Positions 11,900-23,958 of a stretch of 64,000 nt of DNA are shown here, piece by piece; position 1 is the first letter of the stretch, and every line of letters starts with the position of its first letter. The DNA is from Hemerocallis citrina (lineage: Eukaryota > Streptophyta > Magnoliopsida > Asparagales > Asphodelaceae). Location: assembly GCA_017893485.1 (NCBI GenBank), contig CM030359.1, positions 34,393,994-34,457,993 on the forward strand, in the 5' to 3' direction. The position numbers and the translations under genes are program-made. Under the pieces are notes generated by a model. It was not told the DNA's origin. It saw only the letters and a program-made list of their open reading frames with translations, and did not search any database.

Positions 11900-13085
11900 T
11901 TGGAAGGCAGTCGGGCTCCGAACTTGCTATTTGATCCCAACAAGTTTGTTGAGGAAACTCTGAGAAGGAGTTGAACATAGAACTTGTTGTTTAATTCCAG
12001 CTAGTTTATGAAGGCAACTCTAAGACGGAGTAGAAAGTAGAATTTGTTGTTTGATCCTAGCAAGTTTATAGAGAGAACTCTGAAATGGAGTTGGACGTTT
12101 GAACTTGATGTTTACACTCAGAAAGTTTGGAGAAACAACTCTAAAATGGAGTTGGATGTTTGAACTTGCTGTTTGTGCCCAGCATATTTGGAGAGGCAAC
12201 TTTGAGACAAAGTTGAACATTTGAACTTACCATTTGCGCCCATCAAGTTTGGAAAGAAAACTCTAGGACGGAGTTGAACGTAGAGCTTACTATTTGTGCC
12301 CAAAAAGTTTGGAGAGACAACTCTGAAACGGAGTTGAACGTTTGAAGTTGTTATTTGTGCCCATCAAGTTTGAAGAGAAAACTCTGAGACGGAGTTGAAC
12401 GTTTGAACTTTTCGTTTGTGCCCAGCAAATTTGGAGAGACAACTCAAGGACAGACTTGAACATAGAGCTTTCCGTTTGCACCTAGCAAGTTTTTACATAC
12501 AACTCTAAGACAGAGTTGGAACATTGAACTTGCTATTTGCTCTCAGCAAGTTTTGTAGATACAACTCTGAGACGGAGTTGGACATATAAACTTACCGTTT
12601 GCACCCAGCAATTTTGTAGAGACAACTCTGGAGTGGAGCTGACGTTTGAACTTGTTGTTTGTTCCCAACAAGTTTGGAGATGCAACTCTAGGACGGAGTA
12701 GAATGAAGAGCTTGTTGTTTGATCCCAACAAGTTTGTGGAGACAGCTCTAAAATAGAATTGGACGTTGAACTTATTATTTGTGCCCAAAAGGTTCTGTAG
12801 AGGCAACTCTGAGGCAGAGTTGGTCATTCGATCTTGCTGTTTGCCCCTGGCAAGTGAGTAGAGGAAACTCTGAGGACAAAGTTGATGAAGAGCTTGTTGT
12901 TTATTCCGAGCAAGTTTATATAGACAATTCTTAGACATAGTTAAATGTAAAGCTTGTTGTTTGCGCCCAATAAGTTTGAAAAGGCAACTCTGAGACAAAG
13001 TTGAACGTTTGAACTTGTTATTTGTGACCAACAAGTTTGGAGAGGCAACTCTAGGCTGACGTTGGATGAGGCAACTCTTGTATTT
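11900..13085 (-). repeat. Tandem array R1 (unit about 60 bp, about 19 copies) in element F
   Basis: Each unit contains CAACTCTGAGACGGAGTTG and then GAACTTGCTGTTTGTGCCC followed by AGCAAGTTTGGAGAG. Both halves are inverted repeats: CAACTC with GAGTTG, and AACTTGCTG with CAGCAAGTT. Copies are diverged, so the array is not recently amplified. Long 3' tandem repeats are known in Tat-lineage elements and can seed satellites. Confidence 0.85.
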
Positions 13086-16000
13086 AAAAAATTTCCATAT
13101 AAATTTTTCTACTCTTTTGAACCCAAATTTTTGTATTCATTTAAATACCCGACTAATTTGTTTGAACCCAGAATTTCAACCTACACTGTTTATCACTATT
13201 TGATTATTTAACTTCTGATTATTATTTTACTACTATTATTAGTATTGTTATTATTATTACTATTATTTTGAAGATAAAAAAAACCCAAAGATCCTAATTC
13301 ATTATAAAATATCTAGTTGATTATTTGATTTATGCTAAAGCCCACCCTGTGATTTAATTATCGGATTCCTTGTCATGAAGCCCAATTCTATATTCATTAT
13401 AATTACATTTTTATTAACATACTAGGTTTGCCCGTTGACACATGCCTACGGCACGTCTTCGAAACGGTACACCTTGTTTGATCATATAAAATAGTTTTGG
13501 AGGTCCAGCAAATTAATTGAAGTAGCAAACATAAAGCAAAAAACATATTATATGATTTTTTTTTTGATTTTTTTAAAATTATTTTAAAAGTTTTTAAAAT
13601 TTCAAATTTTTTAGTTTCTAAATTTTTTATTTTCATAATTTTTTGAATAGAAGAGGGAGGGAGAGAGAGAAAAAAAATATAATTAAATAAATATAGGAGT
13701 TGTTTTGAGTGGGGGATTTGAATTTGAGTTTTGCGGGGAATCTTTTGGAGGGAAAATATGTTTTGTGAGGTTAGATCTGGGCCTTTGATTTTTGGGGGGA
13801 TTGAAGGAGAGCCACTTGATAGCTTTCTTTGTGTTTTATTATATAGATAGTTTTAGAGCCCAATCTCATATTCTTTTATTCATATTTATTCTAATCTGTG
13901 AAGCCCAAATATAAAGCCCAAGTCTAAAACCCAAACCCAGATTTATATACCCAACCCGTTAACCCATTATCCTACCCTACCCAAATTCAACTATCCGTAT
14001 ACAAAACCCCTTACATTCCCCCACTCTTCACATCCCGTAACCCCATAACCCCCTACTCTCTCATAACTACCTATTATTATATTATATTTATTGTTTTATA
14101 TTATTATCTATTTATAAACCCCCCTCCCGTTCTCTCTTTCCCACTGTCTCTCCACGCCTCCCTCTCTCTCCTCCATCTCCCTCTTTCTCTGTTTCGAAAC
14201 GAAACGGAGAAGCTCCCCCCTCCTTCGTCTCCCTCCTCCGCTGAGCCCCGTCCTCCTCCGTCGACTGAAACCTCGACGCTTTGCCTTATAGCCATCCTTC
14301 GCCATTGCCGAGATCCGCCATCCCATGATTCCGTCGACTGCAATCATCGGAGCTCTCCCTCGTCGATGCCCTGCTCCCGATCGCCTCACCCCAGTCATTG
14401 TTGCTTCCATCCGAACCCGTCGCCATCTTCATCCCCATCGCAGCGCCTTCCTCCAGTCGAAGCTCCTCCGTCTCTGCTACTCCTCCTCGTCAATCGCCAT
14501 TGCCATCACCTCGAGCGCCTACTCATCTTTCCCCGCTTCTCGTCTCCTACCTCCTGTCTAACCCACCGTCTCCTTCGAGCCACTGACGCTGCACCTCGTT
14601 GCTCCTCGGCCTCCTTCTTCTTCCTCCGCTTAACCTCCTCGTCGCATCGATTGTGGCCTAGTCGACCGCGACCCTCATTGCGTCCCCGTCGAAGCCCCCA
14701 GTCACCATCGTCAACCTCCTGGTCAACCTCCCTCGCCGTCGCTACCACAGCATCATCACCAGTGCCCTGCCTCCTCCACCGAACCCCTGCCGTTTCCATC
14801 ACCTCTGTTTTGGTGCGAAATAGAGATTCACTCGAGCTCGCCGTCCGTCATCGCTGCGTCGCTTCCTGACCACCAGTGCCTTGCCATTAGCCGCCCTCGC
14901 CCTCATCATTGTTGTCACTCCTTGCCGCATTTTGCCATCGAGCCACTCTCCCTCTCCATCGACTGGTCTGAGAAGAGAAGAGTTGGGTTTGTGGTGTTTG
15001 CTGTTCGTGAAGGAGGATCCCGATCCGGTGTTTGGTGTTTGGTTGGATACGCTACTTTGCTGTGTTGCTGTGTGTGTGGGTTGCACGAGCTTGCACGTGT
15101 TTTTGTGTTCCATGTTCGTGGATTCGTCGTCAGGGATTCTCATCCTGTTATTCTTTATATTCGAGTTTCTCGTCTAACAGGCAAGTCATTTCCCCTCGAA
15201 TATTTATTGTATCGTATTCGAGATTGTTTATTGAATTCCGCAAGTAGATCTATATTGATTATCGTATATCTGCTATTGTTATCTATCGTTGGGATACTAC
15301 GGATTTACACGAGCGAATCCAAGTAGTAGTCTTGACTTCCTGCCGTCTTTTGCCTCCAATTTATAGAGATCTTGCATGCATTCATGTAGTTAATTATTAA
15401 ATATATGAATAGGAATTGTTATTGTAATTTATGTCATAACATTACACAACTATTGTAGATTGTATCTAGTACTGATTGTTCACATGATTGATGTTAGGGT
15501 ATTAGTTGACTGTGATTAGTAAGAGTATGGACATCATACATCTTAATACCAAGTTCACATAGAAGTATTTGTTGTGATTAATGTTGTCAACAATCATTGC
15601 ATATTGATTGAATAAAGAATTGTTAACAAGCCGGGGTTTATGGGTGACTTAAGTAGTGGACATTGTAGGAACTGTACTCGGAGGAGGGGCCTGTGTTTCC
15701 CTAAATATTGTTAACGGCTATTGTTTTATCGATGGATTGTGTCTTACAACAGTAACCCAATATATCGTGTACTGTATCGGGGCCAATTATCTTATCGTGC
15801 AGTAATTATTGAATTGCAACTATTGAATATTGATTATCGTTGCCGAGTACATGAACTATAAAATCCACCACTAAGTCTAAACGTAACTTGTTTGCATGTA
15901 GCAACCATGTGGTAAATACATGGGACGCATGAAGTGCTATATTAGTTAGGATTAAAATGAATAATAGACTTAAGATTGTCATTGCATCATTATTGCATAT

Positions 16001-16530
16001 TGTCATCATTATTGAACAGTGTTATTAATTATTGATATCATTTATTGTTATTGTTATTAATCATTATAATTGCACATTGCATCGTTATCATTTTTCCATT
16101 GTTCATTGCCATCTAATCTATTGTTTATTGAATTTATTGTTATACTGTAAATGTCATTGTTTCATTGCTTTCTCTACTTACTATCCACGACTTACTCTAA
16201 GGACATATTATTCTCTCTTTTTAGATGAACAGCTTACAGGTAATCAAGGAGAATTGCCTGATGGATTAGAAGAACTACAATGGTGAAGAATGGATTGCAT
16301 CACCGCTTAACTGATTATTGTTTTGTTATGAAGACTTTAATAATTGAACTCTATTATTTCTTTGTATTGTGGGTTTTGACCCAAATATTGTTATTGTTGT
16401 TTTCATTGTTGGATTATTATTATATTTTGTTATTTCATGCTCAAATTCCAAGTATTGTTATTCATGTGATTATCCTTTCATTGCATGTGTGGTTGTATTG
16501 CTCCTCGTTATATTGTTGAGTTGAATCGAT
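13086..16530 (+). other. LTR-like insert of unresolved ends (promoter, C/T-rich leader)
   Basis: This 3.4-kb block separates tandem arrays R1 and R2 and differs from both in base composition. It has a TATA box (TATAAA, 14113-14118) followed by a CT-rich leader and a GC-rich stretch (14130-14900). An AT-rich tail follows, with an acceptor-like TTTTTAG and a short open stretch near 16222-16285. The size and promoter position resemble the 3.2-3.4-kb LTRs A and C nearby. I found no clear TG...CA ends or target duplication. A 13425-13850 sub-block (starting near ACTAGGTTTGCCCG, ending near TTATATAGATAG) looks like a separate small insertion. The GC-rich frames look compositional and are not called as genes. 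Confidence 0.4.
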
Positions 16531-16589
16531 AACAGCTTATGAATGACGCAAGTCATTCGCTGGGCCAACCTCACGTGCATGCATTCCGT

Positions 16590-17465
16590 ATTCTCGAGCG
16601 AAGAGCAAGGCATTGAACTCATTATATGGAGTTAATAAGTTATTGATGGAGCTCGAGCGGAAAGCAAGGCGTTGAACTCGTTGTATGGAGTTAAGAGTTA
16701 TTGATGGAGCTCGAGCGAAGAACAAGTTATTGAATTCGTTGTACAGAGTTAACGAGTTTTTGATGGAGCTCGAGCGGAGAGCGAGGCGTTGAAATCGTTT
16801 TTTGGAGTTAACAAGCTATTGACGGAGCTCATGCGTATAGCAAGGTGTTGAACTCGTTGTATGGAGTAAACGAGCTGTTGATGGAGTTCGAGCGATGAGC
16901 AAGGTGTTGAACTCATTCTACGGAGTTAATGAGTTGTTGACGGAGCTCGAGCAGAGAGCATGACATTAAACTCGTTGTATTGAGTCAACGAGTTGCTGAT
17001 GGAGCTTGTGCAAAGAGCAAGTCATTGAACTCATTGTATAGAGTTAACGAGCTATTGATGGAGCTCGAGTAGAGAGCAAGGCATTGAATTGTAGACAGAG
17101 GTCGAGCGAAGAGCATGACATTGAACTTGTTGTTTGGAGTTAACGAGTCGTTGGCGGAGCTCGAGCGAAGAGCGAGATACTGAACTCATTGTATGGAGTT
17201 AGCGAGCTATTGACGGAGCTCTAGAGAAGAGCAAAAGCGTTGACCTCGTTGTTTGGAGTTAAAGAGCTATTGACGGAGCTTGAGCGGATAGTAAGGCATT
17301 GAACTCGTTGTTTGGAGATAACGAGTTGTTGACGGAGTTTGAGCGAATAGTAAGGCATTGAACTCGTTTTTTTGGAGTTAACGAGTTGTTGACGGAATTC
17401 GAGCAGAGAGCAAGACATTGAACTTGTTGTATCAAGTTAACGAGTCGTTGATGGAGCTTTAGCCA
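16590..17465 (-). repeat. Tandem array R2, left part (60-bp unit, about 15 copies)
   Basis: The unit is almost exactly 60 bp and runs GGAGCTCGAGCGAAGAGCAA, then GGCATTGAACTCGTTGTATG, then GAGTTAACGAGTTATTGACG. Most units hold the inverted pair AACTCGTT and AACGAGTT about 10 bases apart. The array is cut by solo LTR A and continues at 20889. Confidence 0.87.
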
Positions 17466-19145
17466 TGTAACATCCTGGAAATTTTAAACATGTTTTTGGA
17501 ATTAATAAATGATTTGTGATAAATTTTTGTGATTTATTAAGCATTTATTTTCTTGGAAAATAAAAAGTCAGAAAATTCATTTGAAAAATTTAATATTTAT
17601 TAGTAGTTAATAATTCTAAATTTTCTGAATTTTTATGAACAATTTATGTCATATTTGTAAATATTTCAAAGTGAAGGACTATGTGTAAAATTACCACTTG
17701 GAGGCAAAATTGAAAATTTGAAACCCCTTGGCTGCATGAGGGCCGACCAAATCAGGGAGATTACTGGGGATAAAATCCTAACTTAATTGATTTGATTAAC
17801 TACTTAAATTTGATGGATCTACATATTTGTAAAAAAAAAAAATTGATTTTTTGGGGTTTTTTTTTTGTAAAATCTTTGTAAAACCCTAGATATTGCAGTC
17901 CCGGCCTATAATAGACAGAAGCAGCCGTTTCCCCTATTTTGGAACAAAAATATCATCTTCTTTAATATTATCTTGGAGTTTTGGAGGCTTGGATCTTTGG
18001 ATTTTTGCAAGGAGGAGGAGGAGCTTTTTCTTTCTTGTTATTATTGTTCCTCATTTGATCTTCTTTGAGGTGGGTGATACTATCTTGTCTCTTGTATTGT
18101 TATCTGTTTGTAGAATATGATGATTGAGCAAGTAAGATGCATGCTAGAAGTTGTATGTTTATATATAACTAATAAAAACCCTAATTGGTGGGTGTTCTTT
18201 CATATCTCTTGATGTGTTTAAAATATACTGTTATGATGAATTTATTAGAGAGCATGCTAGGGCTTGTTGTGGATTTTGTAGATTTGTATATCTATATTTT
18301 GATAGTTTGATCATGGTTAAAATGTTAGATGATAATGTTAGGCATGATAAATGAACTTTTAGATGTCTATATGAAATAAATGTGCATTTTTAAGAGTGAT
18401 GATCATGTTTGTGTTAATCTTTAATGTTAAATATTGATGATGCATGAAAGATCTAATTTGGAATTTATAAAATTGATTGGATGACCATATATTTAATTGT
18501 AGATGATGGAGATTTGTAGACATAATTAGAACTTGTTATATGCTATTAAATTCATGCTTGATTGATTTTAAAGTTACGATTTTTCCATGTTTATTTGTTG
18601 TTTTTAATTATTAAAAATCCAAGCTTAATATTAGGGTTTGAATAATTGTTGTATGGATCGAAATTAATTTGTCTTGAGCAAAGAAGTTGTTTATGCATGA
18701 AAGATTAATATTTGTTTACAGAAATAAATTTAATGAGAACATATGTGATTGTAGATGTTGGATCATGGTGTTTAATGCGAGAACTATGTTTTAAAGGATT
18801 AAAAGATGGAATTTTCAATGTTTATTTTGTTGTTTTAATGCAAATAAAATTCTTGATGATAAACCCAAATTGTTCATGCATGCAATGTGTATATGGAAAG
18901 AAATATATATGGAAAATGAATCAAATATATGGGGGCTAAGGTTTGGCGGTCAAAATCCTAGGTTTTGAGGGGTTGGGGTTTGGGTGAGCAGTAACCCGAA
19001 GGTTAATGTTCAAAACCGAACAGTAGCACAGCAGCAGGCTGCTACTATTTCGGTTGTTTGATTCGTTTTGGGTTGTTTTCGAGGAGTTTTTGTGTGTGGC
19101 CTTGTGTGCTATGGTGGGAGAACCCTAGTACATATATAGATATGC

Positions 19146-19227
<82 letters not shown>

Positions 19228-20883
19228 TTAATCTAATATTTGTGTGAAATTTGATTGAGTTTTGATGGAGTTTAGAAGTTATTGAATATCAGGTTTTGTC
19301 GAAATCTAGTTGCAAGTTTATAATATATTCAAGTAACGTTTTAGAGAAGTAAATCTATGTTTTTAGATATTAAATTCTCAGTTTGAGGGATTATATATTT
19401 TAGTTTTTAAAGATGAAAACTTTGAGTTCTTAAGGGGGTATTTTCAGTTTCTAAAAGAGGTAAATTTCAAATTTTTGGAATAAAAGAATTTTAGATTTTT
19501 AGGGACGAGATCCCATATAATTAAGAGGCTTGTTTCAGTTTGAATTGATTGAATCCCTAGTTGAATATATTGAACTTATGGATGATTAGGAAGTGAGATT
19601 TCGTAAAATGATTATGTTTCCATATTTGAACGAGTCTTTTATGGTACTATGAGTTGATTAAAAGAAATGTGATTAATAAAGAGTTTTGTATATTAAACTA
19701 AGTTGCGTTTTGATTTGGGAGTTAGGGTTGTGATGAGAACCCTAGAAATATTGTTGGGGATTTCGAGTTGTGAGACTCTAGAGGTTGAGTGGGACCCTAG
19801 TATGCCGACAAAGGAGATTTTGTGGAAATTGGCCAGTGGGGCTTTGGTTCTTGATTCAGTAGAGTTAAGTCCGGTAGGGTACACCAACTCTAGGAAGACT
19901 GTGATTTTAATTAATTGAACATAATAAACATAAGGACAGACACTAGTTGGATCTGTGATGAAATAAGAGCAAACATGGGTAGGGGGGCTCATATGATTCG
20001 CGATGAGAGATAATCTCAAGAATTATCAGGGTGCAATCACTTGCGGTGTGGAATGTATCTTAAGAATTATCCGGATCGAGGCGATGCTCATGGTATATTC
20101 ATGTGATGAGGTACCATTTAGCTTGCGGTGTGGGTTTCAATTTCCATAATTATCGGGGTGTGAGGGAGTGTACCCAAAAATCACTTGCGGTAGGAAGTTG
20201 ATTCCCAAGAATTATCGGGGCATGACACTAGATACTCAGAGAATAATCTAAATTTTAAAGTAATTACCATAGTAGGTGTGGATAATGAGGGATTGAACCC
20301 TATAAAGTGGAGAATGATAAGGACTTGCACCGGACCTATGTAGTATGAGATGCATAGAATCCGACAAGTATGCATTAGAAATCATCATATGCATTTGCGT
20401 TTCTTGACTTGTTTTATGCATGCTTGCTTTATGTTTTCATCTCATACACTTGACACTTAGCCTAGCTTCACTTGTTGTTATATATTCTATTTATTAATGT
20501 TTATGCATCATTTATTATTGTTTTATTAATATGCATCAAGTTTGTGATTGTGAGATTTAGAAGTATCACTATTACTATAGTTGACGTCAGTTACATTTAG
20601 CCGACGTACCCACTTTTCAATAGACTTTTGCACGTTTTCAGTTATGGATAGCATCGATGCAAATAAAATCTTGGATTATAAATACAAACTGAAGATTCTA
20701 TGTATTGTAAAGATTTGTAAATAATGTATTAAATTCTGCTGTGTTTTGTAAGAAGAGAAGATGTAATAAAAAGTTTTAATTTTTCCTGTATTTGATACCG
20801 TGTTTATGATTGCAATTGAAGCTGATTTGGGAAACTGTGCCACTTATTTCTAATTTTATCTATTGGAAATTCGGGGCGCTACA
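17466..20883 (+). mobile_element. Element A: solo LTR, 3418 bp
   Basis: It starts TGTAACATCC, ends GGGGCGCTACA, and is flanked by the perfect 5-bp duplication AGCCA (17461-17465 and 20884-20888). It holds no coding domain, primer site or second LTR, so it is best read as the product of LTR-LTR recombination. Between about 20000 and 20220 a unit with CACTTGCGGTGTGG and AAGAATTATCGGGG repeats three to four times. A block at about 20287-20385 (GGATTGAACCCTATAA, GGACCTATGTAGTATG, GCATAGAATCCG) is shared with B and C. A (TA)n(TG)n microsatellite lies at 19145-19226. LTRs above 3 kb with such ends fit large Ty3 families such as Tekay/Del, but the class is inferred. Confidence 0.86.
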
Positions 20884-20888
20884 AGCCA

Positions 20889-21560
20889 AGAGCAAGCAAT
20901 TGAACTCGTTGTATGGAGTTAATTAACTGTTGATGGAGCTTATGCGAAGAGCAAGACACTGAAGCCGTTGTATGGATTGAACAAGTTGTTGGCGGAGTGC
21001 AGGCAAAGAACAAGACATTGAACTCATTGTTTGGAGTTAATAAGTCATTGATGGAGCTTCAGCCGAGAGCGGGGCATTGAACTCGTTGCATGATGTTAAT
21101 AAGTTGTTGACGAGGCTCGAGAGGAATACAAGTTGTTGAACTCGTTGTTTGGAGTGAACGAGTTGTTGGCGAAGTGTAGACGAAGAGAAAGATATTGAAC
21201 TCGCCGTTTGGAGTTAATGAGTCGTTGATGGAGCTTCATTCGAGAGCATGACATTGAACTTGTTGCATGATGTTAACGAGTTGTTGATGGGGATCGATCG
21301 GAGAGCAAGTTGTTGAACTTTGTATTGAGTGAACGAGCTGTTGGCAGTGTGCAGGCAAAGAGTAAGACATTGAACTCGTCGTTTGGAGATAACGAGTCAT
21401 TGATGGAGTTTCAGCCAAGAGCAGTGCATTGAACTCGTTGCATGATGTTAACGAGTTGTTGACAGGACTCGAGTAGATATCAAGAGAGTGAACTTGTTGT
21501 TTGGAGTTAACAAATTGTTCGACTGAGGAACTCAAGTGCACATGAAGCGCTGAACTCATT
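20889..21560 (-). repeat. Tandem array R2, right part
   Basis: Continuation of the 60-bp array beyond solo LTR A, with about 11 more diverged copies (GAACTCGTTGCATGATGTTA, ACGAGTTGTTGAC). Its continuity with 16590-17465 shows that A inserted into an existing array. Confidence 0.85.
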
Positions 21561-22095
21561 TTGAGGATCGAATGAGTTATGGGTTATCTGAATCTTCTCA
21601 ATAATGAAGTGAAGTCCTTTGCATTTTATTCAGTGTTGAAGTAATTTTGTTCTTCTTTTTGCTGAAAAGTAGTCACGTACATCAAATAAGGTCCTCAGAA
21701 CGTTGAGCTTTCTCTCTGTGTTGCACTTGACAAAGTTGGAACTTGTCCATTTGCGCAGTGCGTTATGCGAGACGGAGTTGGAACTTGCATAGGTGAAAGT
21801 GATAGGAAAGACTTGGACCTTACCCACCTAAGGAATGCATGTCTTGAATTTTATCGGCAAGAGTTTAGGCGGCCCTAGGGAGCTGTCAAATGGCAGGAGG
21901 CTGATGAAGGATTTGTGTCTCTTAGGCAGAAAATCTCTTTATCATGTAACCGAAAGGACGACTTATAGGACAACTTGTTGTATATTGTTCACAAGACTTT
22001 TGTAGCGATGTTTAGAATGAGACATAGACTCCTTGTAATTCTGCAGTTGTAACGAGAATTGTTGTTTGTGAAATAAGAAATATTTTACTTGCTTG
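21561..22095 (-). other. Element F 3' region between arrays, no gene
   Basis: Non-coding stretch between R2 and R3. No ORF or recognisable motif. Confidence 0.5.
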
Positions 22096-22099
22096 TGCC

Positions 22100-22830
22100 T
22101 TGTCCTATGATTTTTCATCTTGGAGGTTGGCTAGTCGTAGGAGATACTTCTTGGGGAGAGTTGGACTCCAGATTTTCTGTTTTGTACATAAGAAGCAACT
22201 CTAGGAGAGAGTTCTACTCCGAACTTATTGTATGGGTCCTCCAACGAATTATGAGAGTCGGATCGAGTGGCAAGTTGAGCTCCAAACATGCTTGTTTGCA
22301 GTTTGCTAGAGCAACTGCAATCCACGTTTTGGACCTCTAATTCGTCTTAAATTGTTTTAAACAAGTTTTAGGAATAGATCGAATGGCAAGTTAAGCTGTG
22401 AACTTTCTTGTTTGCAGGTTGCTAAAGCACATCCGAGCCATGGGTATGGATTCCAAACTTGTTATTTAGGAGTTTAATAGGTTGCAGGAGCAGATCGAAT
22501 GACGAGTTGAGCTCTGAACGTTCTTCATTGCAGGTTGCTAGAGCAACTCCGAGCCGTGGGTATGGACTCGAAACTTATCGTTGAGGAGTTTAACAGGTTG
22601 CCGGAGCATATCTAATGACGAGTTGAGCTCTGAACGTACTTCATTGTAGGTTGCTAGAGCAACTCCGAGCTATGGGTAGGGACTCCAAACTTGTCATTGA
22701 GGTGTTTAACGAGTTGCAGGAGCAGATCGAATGGCAAGTTGAGCTTTGAACTTGCTTCGTTGCAAATTGATAGAGCAACTCCGAGCCACAGGTATGGACT
22801 TCAAACTCGTCCTATAAGGATCTTCTAATG
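22100..22830 (-). repeat. Tandem array R3 (unit about 120 bp, about 5-6 copies)
   Basis: Repeated phrases include GGAGCAGATCGAATGGCAAG, TTGAGCTCTGAACGTTCTTC, GCAGGTTGCTAGAGCAACTC and CGAGCCGTGGGTATGGACTC. GGTTGCTAGAGCAACT contains a short inverted repeat. It lies just 3' of the F coding remnants on the minus strand. Confidence 0.8.
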
Positions 22831-23039
22831 AGTTTTTGGTGTCATTTTTAGGTCTACTTTTGGCATTTAACTCATTGTTTGTATCCATAGAGTTATACAA
22901 TAATTCTGTAAAACTTAATACTAAATTTTATTGAAAAATAAAACTAAGCGACTGCTCTAGTGGTTGGCCTTTATTGTATGCGGTGACCGGTAGGAAAAAT
23001 GGTCTTTATTTATAAAATATTGAAAATACGTAGAATAGG

Positions 23040-23890
23040 GGGGCGTTAAATGCCCTTATTGGATTTCATGGAGCGTTCCACATTCCAGGTCTCTGTTGAT
23101 ATCTCCTTGCCCCTTGGGTCTTCAAGTTGATGAGTTGTAAGGCGAACTACTTGGTAGACCTTGTCTGGACTTGCCTGTTTTGGAGTGAGCCTCCCCTTGT
23201 TTAGCAGAGAGAATGAGAGATCTCTAACTTTGCCAATGTGTTTAGGCAGGACTGTTTCTTTCTGTTGAATGAGCGGAATGTCTTACGGCAGGGGATTCAA
23301 GTCTATTATTGTATTCTGATGATGAAAAATTTAGATCTGGTGGAAGATGACTTGGCAGGATTGTCTAAGACAGTAGCTTCAAACTTGTTTTACGGACTTG
23401 GTGTTACTGTGATTGCTTTCTGGCAGTAGTTCTATGACATTAAGGGGGAGCACTGAGCCCTCATTATGGTGGTGTAGCATGCTTGTGCTGCCTGTTGGTT
23501 TCCTACAACTTGGCCTACTTTTGTTGTTGTTAGAAACTTCAATTTTATGTGGAAGTTGGAGACAACTGCATGAAAGGCTGTCAGGCCCGAACGGCCAAAT
23601 ATTGTGTTGCATGCGGCTTTGACGTCAACTACCATAAATTCGAATGCTTCTGTTCAACTAGCAGGGGCTTTTTCCTGCTATCACATCGAGTGTGATGATT
23701 CCTTCAACTTGAACTGGTGCACCTGAGAAGCCATGGAGTGTATAGCCACCTGGCTTGAGCTGGTCCCGGGAGAAGTTGAGGCCGTTGAAAGTGTTCATGA
23801 AAAAGATGTTTGCTGAGTTGTCATTGTTTACAAGGATGTGTCGTACCTCATGATTTGTCATACAAAGATTTATGACCATTGTGTTGCAAT
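23040..23890 (-). pseudogene. Element F protease remnant joined to integrase tail
   Basis: Minus frame 23879-23658 resembles the aspartic protease of Tat-lineage Ty3 elements: NHEVRHILVNN at the active-site strand, then LHGFSGAPVQVEGIITL. The catalytic motif, normally D-N/S/T-G, reads NNDNS, so it is inactive. After a frame change, 23635-23432 continues with the region that follows protease in this lineage (ACNTIFGRSGL, LKFLTTTKVGQ). The next recognisable coding piece, about 23200-23050, is the integrase C-terminus (HQLEDPRGKEI, TWNVERS), followed by the 3' non-coding region. RT, RNase H and the integrase core are therefore deleted between about 23430 and 23240. Confidence 0.78.
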
Positions 23891-23958
23891 GAGGTGTCAG
23901 ACACCTTCTAAGTTATTGTCAAAGAAAGGTATCAGAACCTGGTGCTCTTAGTAGGCGG

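Noticed and set aside
14259..14341. Two GTCGACTG occurrences near 14260 and 14332
   Set aside because: They are about 72 bp apart, without the 20-21 bp partner and without the CAG or AAG start, so they are not counted with the motif pairs. GTCGAC at 10805, 11695 and 14661 is likewise isolated.
14325..14869. Several overlapping open frames in the GC-rich stretch (about 60-170 codons, both strands)
   Set aside because: Composition is CT-rich, so stops are rare in all frames. The products are low-complexity Ser/Pro/Arg, no domain is visible, and frames on both strands are equally open.
11900..21560. Arrays R1/R2 as a centromeric satellite
   Set aside because: They lie inside one retrotransposon 3' region, copies are diverged, and the arrays total only about 2.7 kb.
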